NCBI GenBank assembly: GCA_011634665.1
Contig: WAEK01000004.1
Location: 1,599,501 to 1,663,500 of the forward strand
DNA from: Mortierella sp. BCC40632
Taxonomy: Eukaryota; Mortierellomycota; Mortierellomycetes; Mortierellales; Mortierellaceae
DNA length: 64,000 nucleotides
Direction of reading: 5' to 3'
Part shown: one piece after another, positions 1 through 12,700 of the stretch
Layout: the number at the start of each line of letters is the position of its first letter
Position numbering within the stretch: the first letter of the stretch is position 1
The notes under the pieces: generated by a model
Seen by the model: only the letters and a program-made list of their open reading frames with translations
What the model was told of the DNA's origin: nothing
The model's database searches: none
Made by a program: the position numbers and the translations under genes

Positions 1-18
1 TGCCTAAATTACCATGAC

Positions 19-140
19 CAGTGTTTCTGATATCAATCTTTCGGCTTGAAATTTCATAGTAAAGTTTGATGTTTGAGCTTGAGTTTGATCAAACTTTATT
101 AAGAAATATCAAGTTTTCAAAGCTTTGATCAGAAACACTG
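19..140. mobile_element. hAT-type MITE, 122 bp
   Basis: Terminal inverted repeats CAGTGTTTCTGAT and ATCAGAAACACTG bound the element, and the 8-bp direct repeat ACCATGAC lies at 11-18 and 141-148. An 8-bp TSD with a CAGTGTT end is the hAT signature. It has no coding capacity and would depend on a transposase encoded elsewhere. The ends are the same type as in the MITEs at 1158 and 15676, but the interior differs. Confidence 0.85.
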
Positions 141-182
141 ACCATGACTCTAATCAATATCTGTTCTTCTCTATAATAGACC

Positions 183-916
183 TAGCGTTCGCCAATGGAT
201 ATCCGAAAATATGGATTCAGTTTGGATATCCATATTTTTTCGGATATGGATCTTAATTTCGCAAATCCAATCCGAAGTTTAAAAAGTCCAAATCCAATCC
301 ATTTCTAATCCAATCTACTCACAATCCAATCCACTCATAATCCAATATAATCCAATCCAATCCAATCCAATCCAATCCAATCCATTCAATCCAGGATGCA
401 ATAGAAAAGGCGATCGTGGAAGTCGGAGTAAGTCTGCTTTATTAAGGATAGTGAGGGAAGGGTATTTATACAGGTTGAGGGACTATTTGGGGGCGCGGAT
501 AGTGGCGCGCCACTATGTTGTACAGAGGTAGGCGCAGCAATGTGGCTGTCCTATTTCACAGGAGGAGAGTATTTGAGTAAATCGTGAGCATTGTAGAGCT
601 GTTAAAGGTACCTTGGTCGTTCATTTGTTTGGCAGTATTGCGGTGTTTTTCATTACCAACATGAGCAACTTCAGATTTTTAGTAGGTTGGTTGGAAGGAC
701 AGCTCATGGTATGACTGGATTGGATTGAATGGATTGGATTGGATTGGATTGGATTGTAAATGGATTGGACTCCAAATAGATCTTTAAATTTCGGATATGG
801 ATTACATTTATAAATCCATCCAGGATTCTATGGATTGGATATGGATTAGATTGAACCAAATGGATTGGATTTGGATTTTACCAACCTGGTTTGGATTATC
901 CGAATGGCGAACGCTA
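183..916. mobile_element. hAT-type MITE with CCAAT repeats, hosting a solo LTR
   Basis: TIRs TAGCGTTCGCCA / TGGCGAACGCTA are flanked by the 8-bp TSD AATAGACC (175-182 and 917-924). The arms are built of inverted ATCCA / TGGAT repeats, with a CCAAT pentamer tandem near 340-390 answered by GGATT repeats near 715-755, so the single strand can fold on itself. The 162-bp LTR at 397-558 was inserted later. Confidence 0.85.
397..558 (-). mobile_element. Solo LTR, chromovirus family A
   Basis: Ends TGCAATAG / CTATTTCA, 162 bp, with the 5-bp TSD CAGGA (392-396 and 559-563). On the minus strand it shows a TATA-like GTATAAATA and an AATAAA signal. It is nearly identical to the LTR at 38360-38521, so it is the scar of LTR-LTR recombination of a family A element. 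Confidence 0.9.
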
Positions 917-1157
917 AATAGACCTCAGAGATGCAAGCAGGATGGACTAACTTACGAGAACAAGAAAAAGGTAACTTCAGGACGAGTGGAGGTTGTCCAG
1001 AAATAAGAAAGGAGGTCTAATCATCTTTCTAACTAAATTTATCATACAGACACCTTTCTCTCCTTTTCTTTCTTTCCCACACAACAATTTCTTTTTCTTT
1101 CACGTCTTCCCACGCACATTGCACATTTACAGAGATATTAACAACTGGAGTATGAAG

Positions 1158-1321
1158 CAGTGTTTCTCAACGAGACAGATTTCGTTCGATAACTCGTTTC
1201 GTTTCGTTAATGTTTCGTTTCGATAACGGCCATTTACAGGGAGTTAGTACTGGCTTAACGAAACGAGTCCGCGGCTTAACGAGACGAGATCTTGACTTTT
1301 TCTGTTCGATAAGAAACACTG
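1158..1321. mobile_element. hAT-type MITE, 164 bp, CGTTTCG-rich
   Basis: Ends CAGTGTTTCTCAACGAGAC and the inverted GAT-AAGAAACACTG. It has the same length as, and is the inverse of, the MITE at 15676-15839. The flanks do not form an 8-bp TSD, unlike that copy, which fits loss of one flank. Confidence 0.8.
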
Positions 1322-1442
1322 CTCAAAACAGAGGAGCATATTCAGAGTGATATGAGACAGAGCGTGCCCTTTCACACTGTCCTTGCCTTCTGTTCTCCTC
1401 TCTGTAATCCTATCTCCCTCTCTCTCTCCTCACATCAAAGCT

Positions 1443-1801
1443 ATGTCCTTTTTTTTTTTTTATCCTTGGCTCAATCAGTTAAGTTTAATCTGCGAAGGAT
1501 GCCTCTAGCAAAATCACTTCAGCCAAGAGAACTTGCGATCCCCCCTCTGCAATGGCCAGCCTGCCCTTCTATAAAAATAGATCCAACAGAAATAGAAAGA
1601 ATATTGCAACTTTTCGAAGTAGTCGACGTCAGTATTGTCCCCCTTTTCTCGGACTTGGAGTCCCCTCCTCCTCATGACCCCAGATCAGCAGACAATAACA
1701 TCCAGCAATCAAGGCATGTTAAACTTTGCTCCATCACTGTTTCTACCCGTGATGAAGATGGAGTGATAATAAGCTCAGTCAACCAAATATACCCATATAT
1801 T
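1443..1801 (+). pseudogene. Gene K copy a, 5' part (degenerate, split by Hel-1)
   Basis: The translation keeps K landmarks (DPTEIER, LQLFEVV, VSIVPLFSDLESPP, DPRSADNN) but the N-terminal Cys module is frameshifted: the segment matching CEGCLEENHYSQ reads in another phase. The copy stops at 1801 at the Hel-1 5' end and continues at 14044. Joining the two flanks restores the ATATA-TTTTT-CAATT seen in the uninterrupted copy near 31780. Not functional as it stands. Confidence 0.8.
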
Positions 1802-2261
1802 TCTAATCATTTAAAATCACATTGCCCAAATCACCTGATAAACAGATGCGCTCTATATCAGCTGATCATCTGTCCTGGCGAGGATGAGAGGGCGCCAGGG
1901 GTGATGAACATGGCTTTTGTTTGCTCATTGGGCTCCATGCTGGCTCAAGAAATGGGACAAATGGCTCAATGCACCAGGCATTCTTGCTCTCTAGGAAAAA
2001 GACCGCGCGACGCGTCCGAGTCTAAAAAATTGGCCTTCAAGCCACGCAGGAAAATTATTTGCGCCTGCTGAGCCATCACCTTTTCGATCTCTTTCCCTTC
2101 TCCCTGCTTCCTTGATCTTCCCTTCCTTCATTCCCATTGCAATTGTCATCGCTTCGACGTTTTCCATTGCATTGGCCCCTCCTTCTTGCCGATCAGTTTG
2201 TCCCATGTTGAGTGCAGGCTTTTTTTTTTTTTTTTTTTTCTTCCGACAAATAGGTAATAAA

Positions 2262-2305
<44 letters not shown>

Positions 2306-2602
2306 TTTTCGCTCTGCCTTTGCTGTCACTCCTGCTCATCTCACAGAGGCACTAGGCTCAACGGCGTCGGCTCCCCTGACTAGGTAGACCAACTTTAACC
2401 TTCTCAACAAGCAACATATGAATCAATCCTTGGAACCAGGGAGTTGGATACTGAGGATTGCGCCCCATCACTCGGCAAAACCCGTAGGTGTTTGATTGCT
2501 TTTGCTCTTCAAAAATACTATAAAGCGTGCTGCATTTTTGAAAGCAGGAGGGAAACTACTCTGTACTCTTTTTTTTTTTTTTTTTTTTTCAAGAGTTCAA
2601 AC
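1802..2602. repeat. Hel-1 leader with poly-T and (CT)n tracts
   Basis: No convincing exon in this stretch. It holds a T20 tract (about 2219-2240), a (CT)n run (about 2267-2301) and a second T tract (about 2570-2589) just before the first gene. Reading frames crossing these tracts are low-complexity artefacts. Confidence 0.6.
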
Positions 2603-3563
2603 ATGCCAAGATCTCAGCGCAGCCGCCAACACAGTCTGTCCACAACCTCCCTTGCAAGGTGTTCACACTGCAGAGAGTTTGGGCATTCCAGACGAACCCA
2701 TCGTTCTTGCCTCGCACGAGTTGTGGGATCTGAGCCCCATCAGTTGCTTCTGGCTCCACTAAAAGACCTGGCAGAGGCAGTCGTCATTTCGACACAGTGG
2801 AAAACAGCCAAAGAGACCTCAACCATTCGAAAACCTGCCCCAAAGTGCGTGGATGGTGGAGCAAAGATACCAAAACCCACAAGCGAAACTCAAGATATTT
2901 TTTTTGGAATTGGAATTGGATTTGGAATTTGAAGACTTTGACCTTAGTCAACAGGAGTGGGATGATGTATTCACAACGCTTGATGATCTCGAACAAGAGA
3001 AAGAAGCAGCGTTCTTAGAGGGCAGCAGCGCACCTGTCAGTCAACAAGAAGTGTCGGACCAGCAACTGACCAAACTTCCTCCACAAACGGTGGAGCTGCT
3101 TCAACACTCGGATGGCCCGCTTCAACAGCTAGAGGACCCGTACCAACAAATGGAAGAGGTGCTTCAATTCCTGGAGGAGCCAATACAACAACAGGAGGAC
3201 TCATTCCAACAACTTGAGGAAATGTTAATACAACAAGCTAAGGACGAACTTACAAGTAGGCTACAACAACAAGAGATACGGAAACTGGGTGATCGCTCTA
3301 GCACCAACAAAAAGATGGACAGGCTTCGTAGGAAAATGAAGATCAAGACTCAATCAGACCGGTCTCAAGAGACAGCTAAGAAACCAGTCAATCTACGAAG
3401 ATCTGAAAGGAAAGGAAAATGCAAGCAGCATTGTGGCGTCTTGACAACAGAAGAGAAGGAAACAAGCTCGGCTCTTGCCACAGTCGGAAGGATGATCCGG
3501 AAAGGAAAATGTTTATTGTGCTCAGGTCTACCATGTAGTTCGCGGACAAAATGCTCTTGCTAG
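2603..3563 (+). CDS. Helitron cargo gene: zinc knuckle, acidic/Q-rich middle, Cys-rich tail
   Basis: I recognise no named family. From ATG 2603 the protein is basic (MPRSQRSRQ) and soon shows a CX2CX4HX7C knuckle (CSHCREFGHSRRTHRSC). The middle holds an acidic segment with QEWDD and TTLDDLE, then about 100 residues of Gln/Glu-rich amphipathic repeats (QQLED, QQMEE, QFLEE, QQQED) likely to form a coiled coil, then a basic KKMDRLRRK stretch. It ends with CX2CX4CX5CXC (CLLCSGLPCSSRTKCSC) and a stop. One frameshift lies in an eight-T run near 2899; a single-base change there joins both halves, so it may be a sequencing error or a short decay. Gene M has the same EW-acidic motif and the same Cys tail spacing. 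Lying upstream of the Rep gene inside the Helitron suggests an accessory nucleic-acid- or protein-binding role, which is inference. Confidence 0.7.
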
Positions 3564-3701
3564 CTCTCAAACTCACCCAAATATTTAAGTAGTGATAGAT
3601 CTCAATAAAGGCGGGCGAAAAAAAAAAAAAAAAAAATCACTACCCTACCACAGCCTTTCCTCCTTTCTGTATCATTATTGAATTTCCTTTCATCGTTGGC
3701 C
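3564..3701. other. Spacer between the two Hel-1 genes
   Basis: Contains AATAAA at 3604, a plausible poly(A) signal for the upstream gene, then an A18 tract near 3619-3637 and a pyrimidine-rich stretch before the next ATG at 3702. Confidence 0.5.
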
Positions 3702-6700
3702 ATGCTTCCTTCTCAAAAGCGCAAAGCAGTTTACTGCGCTAATTGCGGCGAAGAGGGCCATAATCGTAGCACCTCGAAACAATGCCGAAACAATGCCAAA
3801 AGGTAAGACTTGGCTATTGTTGGTAATATATGAACCTGGAGACCATTTCCTTTGACTTACTTTCATCATCCATGGTGATAGACTCCTGAAGAAACCTCTG
3901 TCTAGACAACGATCAGGCTTTGATCCTACTCTGCCATGCTCGCAGGAAACTTCTCCCAACTGTTCAGTCAATCTGGATATCTGTGCTAATTGTGGTGAAA
4001 TAGGCCACAAACGTAGCAACTCAACATTATGCAGAAATAATATTAAAAGGTTAGACTTCGGCTCTGCAAACTATAACAGAGTTACATATTTAGAGGCTTT
4101 CACACTCCATGCTAACTACACAATGCTCACGGCTTTAGACGATCGCGATTGGTAGAACCTTTGCCCGAACCCGAACTACAAGAAGAGGAATATTCCACAC
4201 CTCAAATCTCACATGGTATTGCCACTGCAGATCCGCCTTTGTTATCTTCAAAAGCCGCTTTTGAACCATTCGAGACCATCGAATACAGTGACAACGGAAG
4301 AATGGATAGAGTTTGTCGCCATTGCTCTGCAAAGTTTTGGTCCGAGGTATGCAATGGCTTTCAGAGCCGTAATTAACCTTACCTCCTCGCAAAAAAAAAA
4401 AAAAAAAAAAAAAAAATGGATATGGCCATGATATTCATTCTCACTCACATCATACTATTGGGTCATGAACAATAGGAGAGGTTATCAGATAGCTCTTTGA
4501 TGGTGCCAAGATTTACATCTTGCTGCTCCGATGGAGATGTTGTCTTGCCCAAACTAAGTGAGCCACCGCTTCAATTCATGCACCTATACGAGCGGGACAA
4601 CTACTTTTTGAATCACATTCGGTCTTTCAACAATGCATTTGCTTTCGCCTCTTTCGGTTGTGGGGTCGATAAACGTGTTTTACCCGGAAGAGGTCCACAG
4701 ATGTTTACTACGCAGGGGGAGGTGTACCATCTCATCGGTTCAATTCTGCCGAACCCGGGCACAGAGCCATCCTTTGCACAGGTGTATTTCCATGACTCTA
4801 CAAAGGATGAAGAAGTAGAGCTACGCTTACGCAATATACTTTCGACACCAGGAATCACAGTCCAGAGTTCAGACAACTGTAAACGGATTACTGAGACCAT
4901 CCAGTTCGCTTTGGAACGCTGCAACCCATATACCAGACGGTTCCTAACATTACGAGACCGTCTTCAAGATAACACTGCGACACCAATCAGCTTAAGCATT
5001 GTAGCCAACAGGTCTACGGATGGGCGCAGATATAATATTCCATCAGTCGAAGAGGTGGCAGCAATTCTACCCGGAAGTGGATTTGAAAGGCATAGTGGCA
5101 GGGACATTATTTTAAGGTTGCGCGACAAGTCATTTCAAAGGATATCTCACTTGCACCCATCTTACCTGCCACTTGCCTATCCGCTGTTCTTTCCGCGTGG
5201 AGATGACAGCTTTCGACTTGGAATCTGCCTCAACAGATCCACACGACGGAAAGGCAATGTCACTGAGATGATGTTTTACTCCTACCGATTACATTACCGC
5301 GACAACGACCCTGGAGGAGAGCTGCTGTTCCGAGGACGTCGCCTGTTGCAACAACTGATGTGTGACATGTTCTCTTGCATGGAGCTTTCAAGACTGGAAT
5401 ATCTCCGCCATAACCAAGAGCAGTTACGTGTTGATAAGTACAGAGGTAAACAAGACTCTTCTATTCTCAGATGCTCATAAAAAACTTATATCCCAATGCT
5501 ATAGTGCAAAGGATTACTTACGGTGAAACACTCTGTAGCTCTAGAAGATGCGGTCATGGCTGGAGACAACAACCTGCGTGGAAAAGGCCTTCCATGTGTT
5601 CTTCCTTCGACATTCTTGAGCGGTCCACGTGGGATGCGAGCGTTGTATCAAGATGCCATGGCCATTGTGAGGTCAGTCGGCGCCCCTGATTACTTCATCA
5701 CGATGACATGTAATCCCCGTTGGCCCGAAGTCACGAGAGAACTGCTACCAATGCAGTCGCCATCAGATCGTCCAGATCTCTTATGTCGAGTTTTTCGGAT
5801 CAAGCTGAAGATGCTATTGAAAGATCTGACAGTAAACAACTACTTTGGGAAAGTTGTTGGTCACATCTACACTATAGAGTTCCAGAAAAGAGGATTGCCA
5901 CATGCTCATATTCTTCTCATTGTTGCAGACGAGTACAAGCCAAGATCTTCTGAGATAGTAGACAAATTTGTCTCCGCCGAGATTCCAAATCCAAGAACTC
6001 ATCCTAAGGCACACGACATTGTGACTCGACTAATGATCCATGGACCCTGTCAACCAAATAACTTGGGCTCAAGGTGCACAAGCGAGGGTCATTGCAAATA
6101 CGGTTACCCAAAAGATTATCGAGATCAAACCGACACTGCAGCTTCAGGCTACCCTATCTACCGAAGACGGGACAATGGGACAAAAATTGTCATCAATGGA
6201 GTCGAAGTTGACAACAGATGGGTTGTACCACATAACCTAAAGCTTGCAACTCGATATAATGCACACATTAATGTCGAGATCTGCACAAGTGTAACTGCTG
6301 TCAAGTACCTCTTCAAGTATATTTTCAAGGGACACGACCGAGCGACTGTTGAAATCAAAGGTGCACGTCTGGGTGTAGATGAGATCAGCCAGTATTTGGA
6401 TGCGCGATATGTCTCTGCCTCAGAGAGCGTTTGGAGGATATTTAGCTTCAGGATGCACGACGAGAAACCTGATGTAATGAGACTTGACTTGCATCTCCCA
6501 GGACACCACCAAATCAGCTTCAAAGACAGCGAGAATCCGGCCGCAGTTCTCCAAAAGGTTGGAGAGGAGAGGTCGATGCTTACTGAATACTTTGCCTACT
6601 GCACTGGCAACATTCATGAGACGATCGACACACTTGGAACATATGCGGATTTCCCACGAAAGCATGTCTACTTGAAGCAAGATAAGATCTGGAAGGCACG

Positions 6701-9700
6701 AGCTCGGGGTGACACAGTCGGAAGGATGTTTTTTGTTCAACCGAACGCTGACGAGTTATATTACCTTCGTATGCTATTGCATATAGTGAAAGGAGCCAAG
6801 TCCTACACCCACCTCAAGACAGTCAATGATGTAGTCCATCCTACATTCAAAGGAGCGTGTATGGCATTGGGATTGCTGCAAGATAACTCCGAGTGGGATG
6901 CCTGTTTGGACGAAGCAACAACCATTTTATCAGGATATGAACTTCGTCGACTGTTCATCACTCTACTCCTTTTCGTCAAACCAGCCAATCCATTGGAGCT
7001 ATGGCAGAAATTTTGTACCCACTTATCAGAAGATCTTTTGCCTCGCTCACGAGGGATTGCAGACAAAGCCTTTCTGGAGGCGAATGAAAGACAAAGGCAG
7101 AACGGAGCCTTACGACTACTCCAAACTGAATTGGCTTCGAACGATTTAACATTGGAGACCTATGGACTGCCTCTTCCTGACGACGAAATTCCTTTGGAAA
7201 TAGAGAATGAGCCTTCTTGCGATCTGGATATCGATCCAAACATCACACACGACACTATACGAGAAAGAGAATATCAACTCAATGCGGATCAAAAAAGAGA
7301 GCATTTAGTCGAATCAAACGCACTTATGAGAACGATCAATCACAAGTCTTTTTTTATTGATGGGCCAGCGGGGACAGGGAAGACATTTCTGTACTCTTTG
7401 ATCTTGGACATGGTTCGTCTTCGTAGGGATAGCGCCATTGCTGTCGCATCATCCGGTATAGCGGCTCTTCTTCTTCGTGGAGGACGGACAGCCCATTCTC
7501 GGTTCAAGATTCCAATCAACATTCATGAAAAGTCTGTTTGTTCCATCATCCCCGACTCACCACTTGGCAATGAGATGAAGGCTGCCAAGGTGATTGTCTG
7601 GGATGAGGCTCCAATGGCCAATCGATATGTTATTGAAGCTGTTGATCGCACACTTCGAGATATAATGAAGTACCAGAATCCTCGCCTTGCCAGTGTCCCT
7701 TTCGGTGGGAAGATTGTTGTCTTCGGCGGAGACTTTCGGCAGATCCCTCCAGTGATCAAACGAGGAGGCCGAGTTCATACAGTTGACGCAAGTTTCAAGC
7801 GCTCTACACTTTGGAAGCAAGTCGAAGTCTTGACTCTCTCTATCAACATGAGACTGCTAAGCAATGTAACAAGGCAAGAGGAATAGGGAAGGAGAAGAAC
7901 AAGGACAGGGACTAGGACAAAGGCTAGGGACAAGAAGTGAGTTACTAACTGACGTTTATTGAGAAAGAAAGAGAGGAAATAAATACTAGAGAAGATATGT
8001 AGAAAAAGGGGTGAACCCTTTCCATGGAGCGCGGCAATGGGGGAAGAAAATTCGTGTCCGTCCGTACAGATCGAAACATTCCAGCAAGGACATTCTCAAA
8101 GAGACGCACCAAGGTAGCATACTCTTTGACACTCCCCCTCTTAAAAGAGGTCCTTCTCCTTGAGAGTATCTCGGTAATCTTGAATAACATCCTGTGCGTT
8201 CTCGAGGTCTTCGAGCGTCTGCCAAGTGCTATCTTTTACCGGGAAACCAACCCATTTGACTAGGAATTTAATTAGACCTTCCTTTGTCTTCTTGTGCTTG
8301 ACGATTCGCTCCACCTCATAGGGCTGTTCATAGTACTCATCGCTATCGTCAATGAGAGGTTCCTTGTCAGGCCTCAGCTCTTCATTATCCGCAAACTCGT
8401 CACTCCTACGAGTAGTAGCCCTGAGCTTGGAGACGTGGAACACAGGATGCAGTCGACTTCTAGGAGGTAACTGCAACTTGTAGTTCAAGGGACTTGGTTG
8501 AGCAATAATTTTGTAAGGTCCTAGGAATGGTCTCCTCAGTTTGTTGACCTTCTTTGTCGCATTTTCCGTGGCGGTTTTGATATCGGTTGCGTCGATATAG
8601 ACAAGATTGTCTATTTCAAATATGGCCTCGCGTCTGTGGGCATCGTACTGGTCAGAGTACTTTTTGTGACTGTCTTGGATAGCGTCATAAACAATTCGGA
8701 ATCTCGCTTGGTGTTTCTCCATCTCTTCTTTCACATTAGGTTGTTTGACCACATGAGCTTTTTTTCCGTCAAGAGTGTCGCTGGTGTTAACGGTACGTGT
8801 CCATACATCACTTCGAATGGGCTAAGTCCTGTAGCGGATGACTTGGCAGAATTATGCGCAGACTCGGCATGGATGAGGAATTCGTCCCAATCATCGTGAG
8901 CCTCATTCGTGTATAAGCGCAGATACTGTTCCAAGGACTGGATGATTCGCTCTGCTTGTCCGTTTGATTGTTGATGTCTAGCGGTTGACATGTCTAGACT
9001 CGTTCCAAGATGCTCGAAAAGGCTCTTCCAGAATGTACTGGTGAATCTAGTGTCTCGGTCCGACACGATTGACTTGGGAACTCCATAATGTCGGAACACT
9101 TGCTGGAAAAATATGTTGGCAACATCCTTGGCGGTGCAACTGGTTTTTGTGGCGACAAACACAGCGGCTTTACTAAACCTGTCCACAAATACTACTATTG
9201 CATCATGTCCTGCTTTCGTTTTAGGTAGATGTGTCACCAGGTCCATTGCAATGTGCGTCCAAGGTTTCTCTGGAATGGGTAATGGCTGCAATAGCCCCAG
9301 TTCTTTTGTCGTTCTGTGCTTGCTAAGTCGACACTCGTGGCACGAGCTAACATAATTTTTGACGGATTGCCACATGCCCGGCCAATAGTATCCTTCAGAT
9401 AGCCGGACGTATGTCTTGTCAACACCAAGGTGTCCTGCTAACGACGAGTCATGGATTTCCTTCATGATCGTAGACTTTTCCTCTGGTAGGTTGGGTACAC
9501 ATAATCGCATGTCTTTCTTAAGGTAGAGGAGGTTGTCATGGAGCGTGAACTCGTACGGGTTATTCTTTCCTTGAACTGCTCTAACTCGTTTCAACCAATC
9601 GCCAAAATCTTCATCCTCCTCGTAGGCCTCTCTGCAAGCTTCCAAGATTGTGGATCCGATTACTGGTTTTGACTCCATACTGGCTGCATCTTGGTAGTCC

Positions 9701-12700
9701 GGCCTTCTTGAAAGAGCATCAGGTACAACATTGAGTGGTCCTTTTTTGTATCGTATCACAAAATTATACTCTGCTAGTTTTTCCATCCAGCGAATTTGGC
9801 GAGGACTGAGCGTGTTCTTTGTATCCAGATATTTTAGTGATTCATGATCGGTGAAAACAATAAAAGGGCTCGGCTGTCGAATGCAGATATACTCGCCATT
9901 TTTGGAGTGCATGGACGGCGGCAAGTTGTTCTTTTTCATGGATTGGGTAATTAATCTCTGCAGCGGACAGTTTCCTTGATTCGAACGCGACTGGTCGACC
10001 GTTCTGCATTAACGCTGCACCAATAGCATATTTCGAGGAGTCGACATGGACTTCAACAGGGAGTTCGGGATTGAAGACAGCCAGGACTGGGGCGTTCATA
10101 ATTGCCTTTTTTCAATTTTTGAACGCACGTTTTTGTTCTTTTCAACCATCGGAAGGTCACATCTTTTTTTCAGTAGTTCAGTGAGGGGAGCGGCAATCTT
10201 GGCGAGCTTGTGAATGAAGCGTCGGTAGTAGTTGACAAGTCCTAGAAACGATTGGATATCTAGGACACAGCGCAAGGCTGGCCACTCGGCTATTGCCTGG
10301 ACTTTCGGAGGGGTCGACCGATACGCCCTTGCTGGACACGATGTGTCCTAGGAAGCCAACTTCGCTCTTGGCAAATTCGCACTTGGACAGCTTGGCATAC
10401 AGTCGATGTTCTCGTAATTTGCGCAAGATAATTTCCAAATGAACTAAATGTTGTTCCATGTTCTTGCTGAATATCAATAGATCGTCGAGGTATATGATCA
10501 CACAACCATCCAGTTCGGTTCGGAAAACTTCGTTCATTAATGTCATGAAGGTGGCAGGAGCATTGGTCAATCCGAATGGCAGCACAAGGAACTCATATAG
10601 GCCGTATCTTGTGCGAAAAGCGGTCTTGTGTACGTCGTTTTCGTGAATTCGAACTTGGTGATAACCTGTTCGTAAATCCATTTTGCTAAACACTTCTGCG
10701 CCGTTCAGTCGATCAAGCAACTCATCAATTCTTGGTAACGGATAAGTATTCCTGATTGTTTGTTTGTTCAATGCTCTGTAGTCAATGCACATTCTCAAGT
10801 CGCCTTCTTTTTTCCGCACAAACAATACAGGAGCACCGTAAGGGGATTGACTAGGTCTAATGAACCCGTGTCGTAGCAGGTCATCAATTTGTTTTTTGAG
10901 CTCGTCCATTTCGGCCAAGGAAAGTTGATAGGTAGGCCTAGAGGGCGGCGTCGATCCAGGAATCAGGTCAATGTGATGGTCTACTGACCGTTCAGGAGGT
11001 AGTTCTTTCGGGAGTTTCTCTGGAAATACATCGCTGTATTTTTCTAGGAGAACTTCTACCTCCGGTGGCTGACTTTCGCTTTTCTTGTTATCCTCCTCGT
11101 TCGATCGCACAATGCACAAGTAGGCTTGGTGTTTTCCAAGGGAACGTTTGAATTGCATTGCGGACAATACTGGTTGGTGTGTCGGTCGGGTGTATCCTTG
11201 GATTACAATGTCAGGTTCGACTCGGATGACGTGGTTGGCAAGGTCTAATATTGGTTGCGGTTTACTATGTGCCAGCCAACGTTTGCCCAGGATTGCTTCG
11301 AATTTCATGTCGACAACATTGAATTGGATTACTGGGCAAAAATTGCCGGCAAGTCGGAGTCGGATGTGGCAATATTGGGTACAAAGTGTTGGTTGGCCAT
11401 TGCCAAACGCAACTGTTGTTGGATTTCGCTTTTTTGACGTTGCGATATGAAGGCGCTTGACTACCTCGTAATTAATGTAACTTGCGGATGCGCCGCTATC
11501 TACCATAATGTCGATAGTATGATCCTTGAAACGACCGGCCACATACATGAGAGGTTCGTCTTCGATTTCTTCTGGTAATTCAGGGTTAACTTCCTGACTG
11601 TTGGAATCTGGACATGGACTAGCAGAAAACTTATTCTGGGGACTGGGAGTGAAGGTTGAGTCGTCTGACTCACTACTGGATTCACGGGACACGGCACTAC
11701 ATTCTGCACTTGCAGGGAACTCGGGGCCAAGGCTACTATTGGTATCTTGAACAGGCAGCGGCTCACGTGAACCGACGACATTTAACGGGGTTGGACTGGG
11801 AATGGCACTCGCTGAGAACCGGAAACCAACTTTGGTCTCGGAACTGGGATCAATTGTTAACCCACTTGGATCGACAATTTTAGGCTGGGAGGAGATACGA
11901 AGCTCACTTGAGCTGGAGGGACATGATTCTGATTGTTTAGAAATGTCACTCGACGTTTCTGGACAATTTGTGGGGTTTAGGGAACACTCCTTCTGGACAA
12001 TCACCAATAACATTTACGACCGTGGTCCCATATAAAGATCCAGAATTCTTTTATTGGGACGGGGCTTTTTCCCGACGCATTCTTTTTCTTTGCCTCACAG
12101 TTCTTGGCTTGATGGCCAGGTTGGTGACAATAGAAGCATGCACGATTTTTCCAGTCCGCTTGTTTTGAGGACTCATCTTGTGCATGTTCATAGCGTCTAG
12201 CTCCATCGGTTCTGCTTGGCTATTCGAGGACTCAGGCCTTGCTGGTTCATGTTTGGGTTGTGGTTCCCAAGAATGTTGCTTCCCACGTTGGTACACTCGG
12301 TCGAGGCTCTCAGACACTTGAACAATCGTGTACAGGTCTTGTCGAAGGCTTGGATTACCGGCGAAATGTTCTTGAAGTCTTTGTCCAAGCCCTTGGAGGA
12401 AGACCTGGATCGCTTCTGCCTCACTCATGTCAGTGAGGACAGAGCGTAGGGTTTCGAACTCATTGATGTAATCCGTGACAGACCCTTTCTGTTTTAGGTT
12501 GTACAATTTGCTACGAGCGAACAATTTGGTGTTGGGGCTCGAGTAGCGTTTTTCCAACGCAGCCTTGAAACTGATCCAATCGTTATCATTGAGGACAGCT
12601 GGAAACGTAAGGGTCCGGACCCAGTTGCGCGCGTTGCCTTGGAGAAGAAGACGGCACCCTTGGATCCGTTGACTCGCGTTGAGACTGAGAGCATCGCTAT

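Larger units (their letters stand above)
149..1040. repeat. Fragment resembling solo-LTR family C, split by a MITE
   Basis: The stretches 149-182 and 925-1040 resemble the start of the family C LTR at 14880-15000 (shared wording around CAATATCTGTTCTT and GGATGGACTA.CTTACGA). They are separated by the hAT MITE at 183-916. No termini or TSD were found, so this is a decayed remnant. Confidence 0.35.
1041..1801 (+). mobile_element. Hel-N type Helitron remnant, left part
   Basis: From about 1041 to 1157 the sequence matches the region upstream of gene K in the Hel-N elements (compare 30920-31035). After the MITE at 1158-1321 it continues as the K 5' region and K itself. The remnant is cut at 1801 by Hel-1 and resumes at 14044. 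The piece normally lying between these two parts is missing at the MITE, and the MITE shows no TSD there, so a deletion probably happened. Confidence 0.65.

Noticed and set aside
340..760. Telomere-like CCAAT/GGATT tandem repeats
   Set aside because: They lie inside a MITE with TIRs and an 8-bp TSD, in inverted pairs, and are internal to the sequence.
4149..4448. Separate small genes around 4150-4450
   Set aside because: The 4139-4346 segment is an exon of RepHel (CRHC...FWSE); the others are antisense or cross the poly-A tract in the intron.
7340..7820. Minus-strand ORFs over the Pif1 helicase region
   Set aside because: Antisense shadows; the plus strand holds the complete Walker and helicase motifs.
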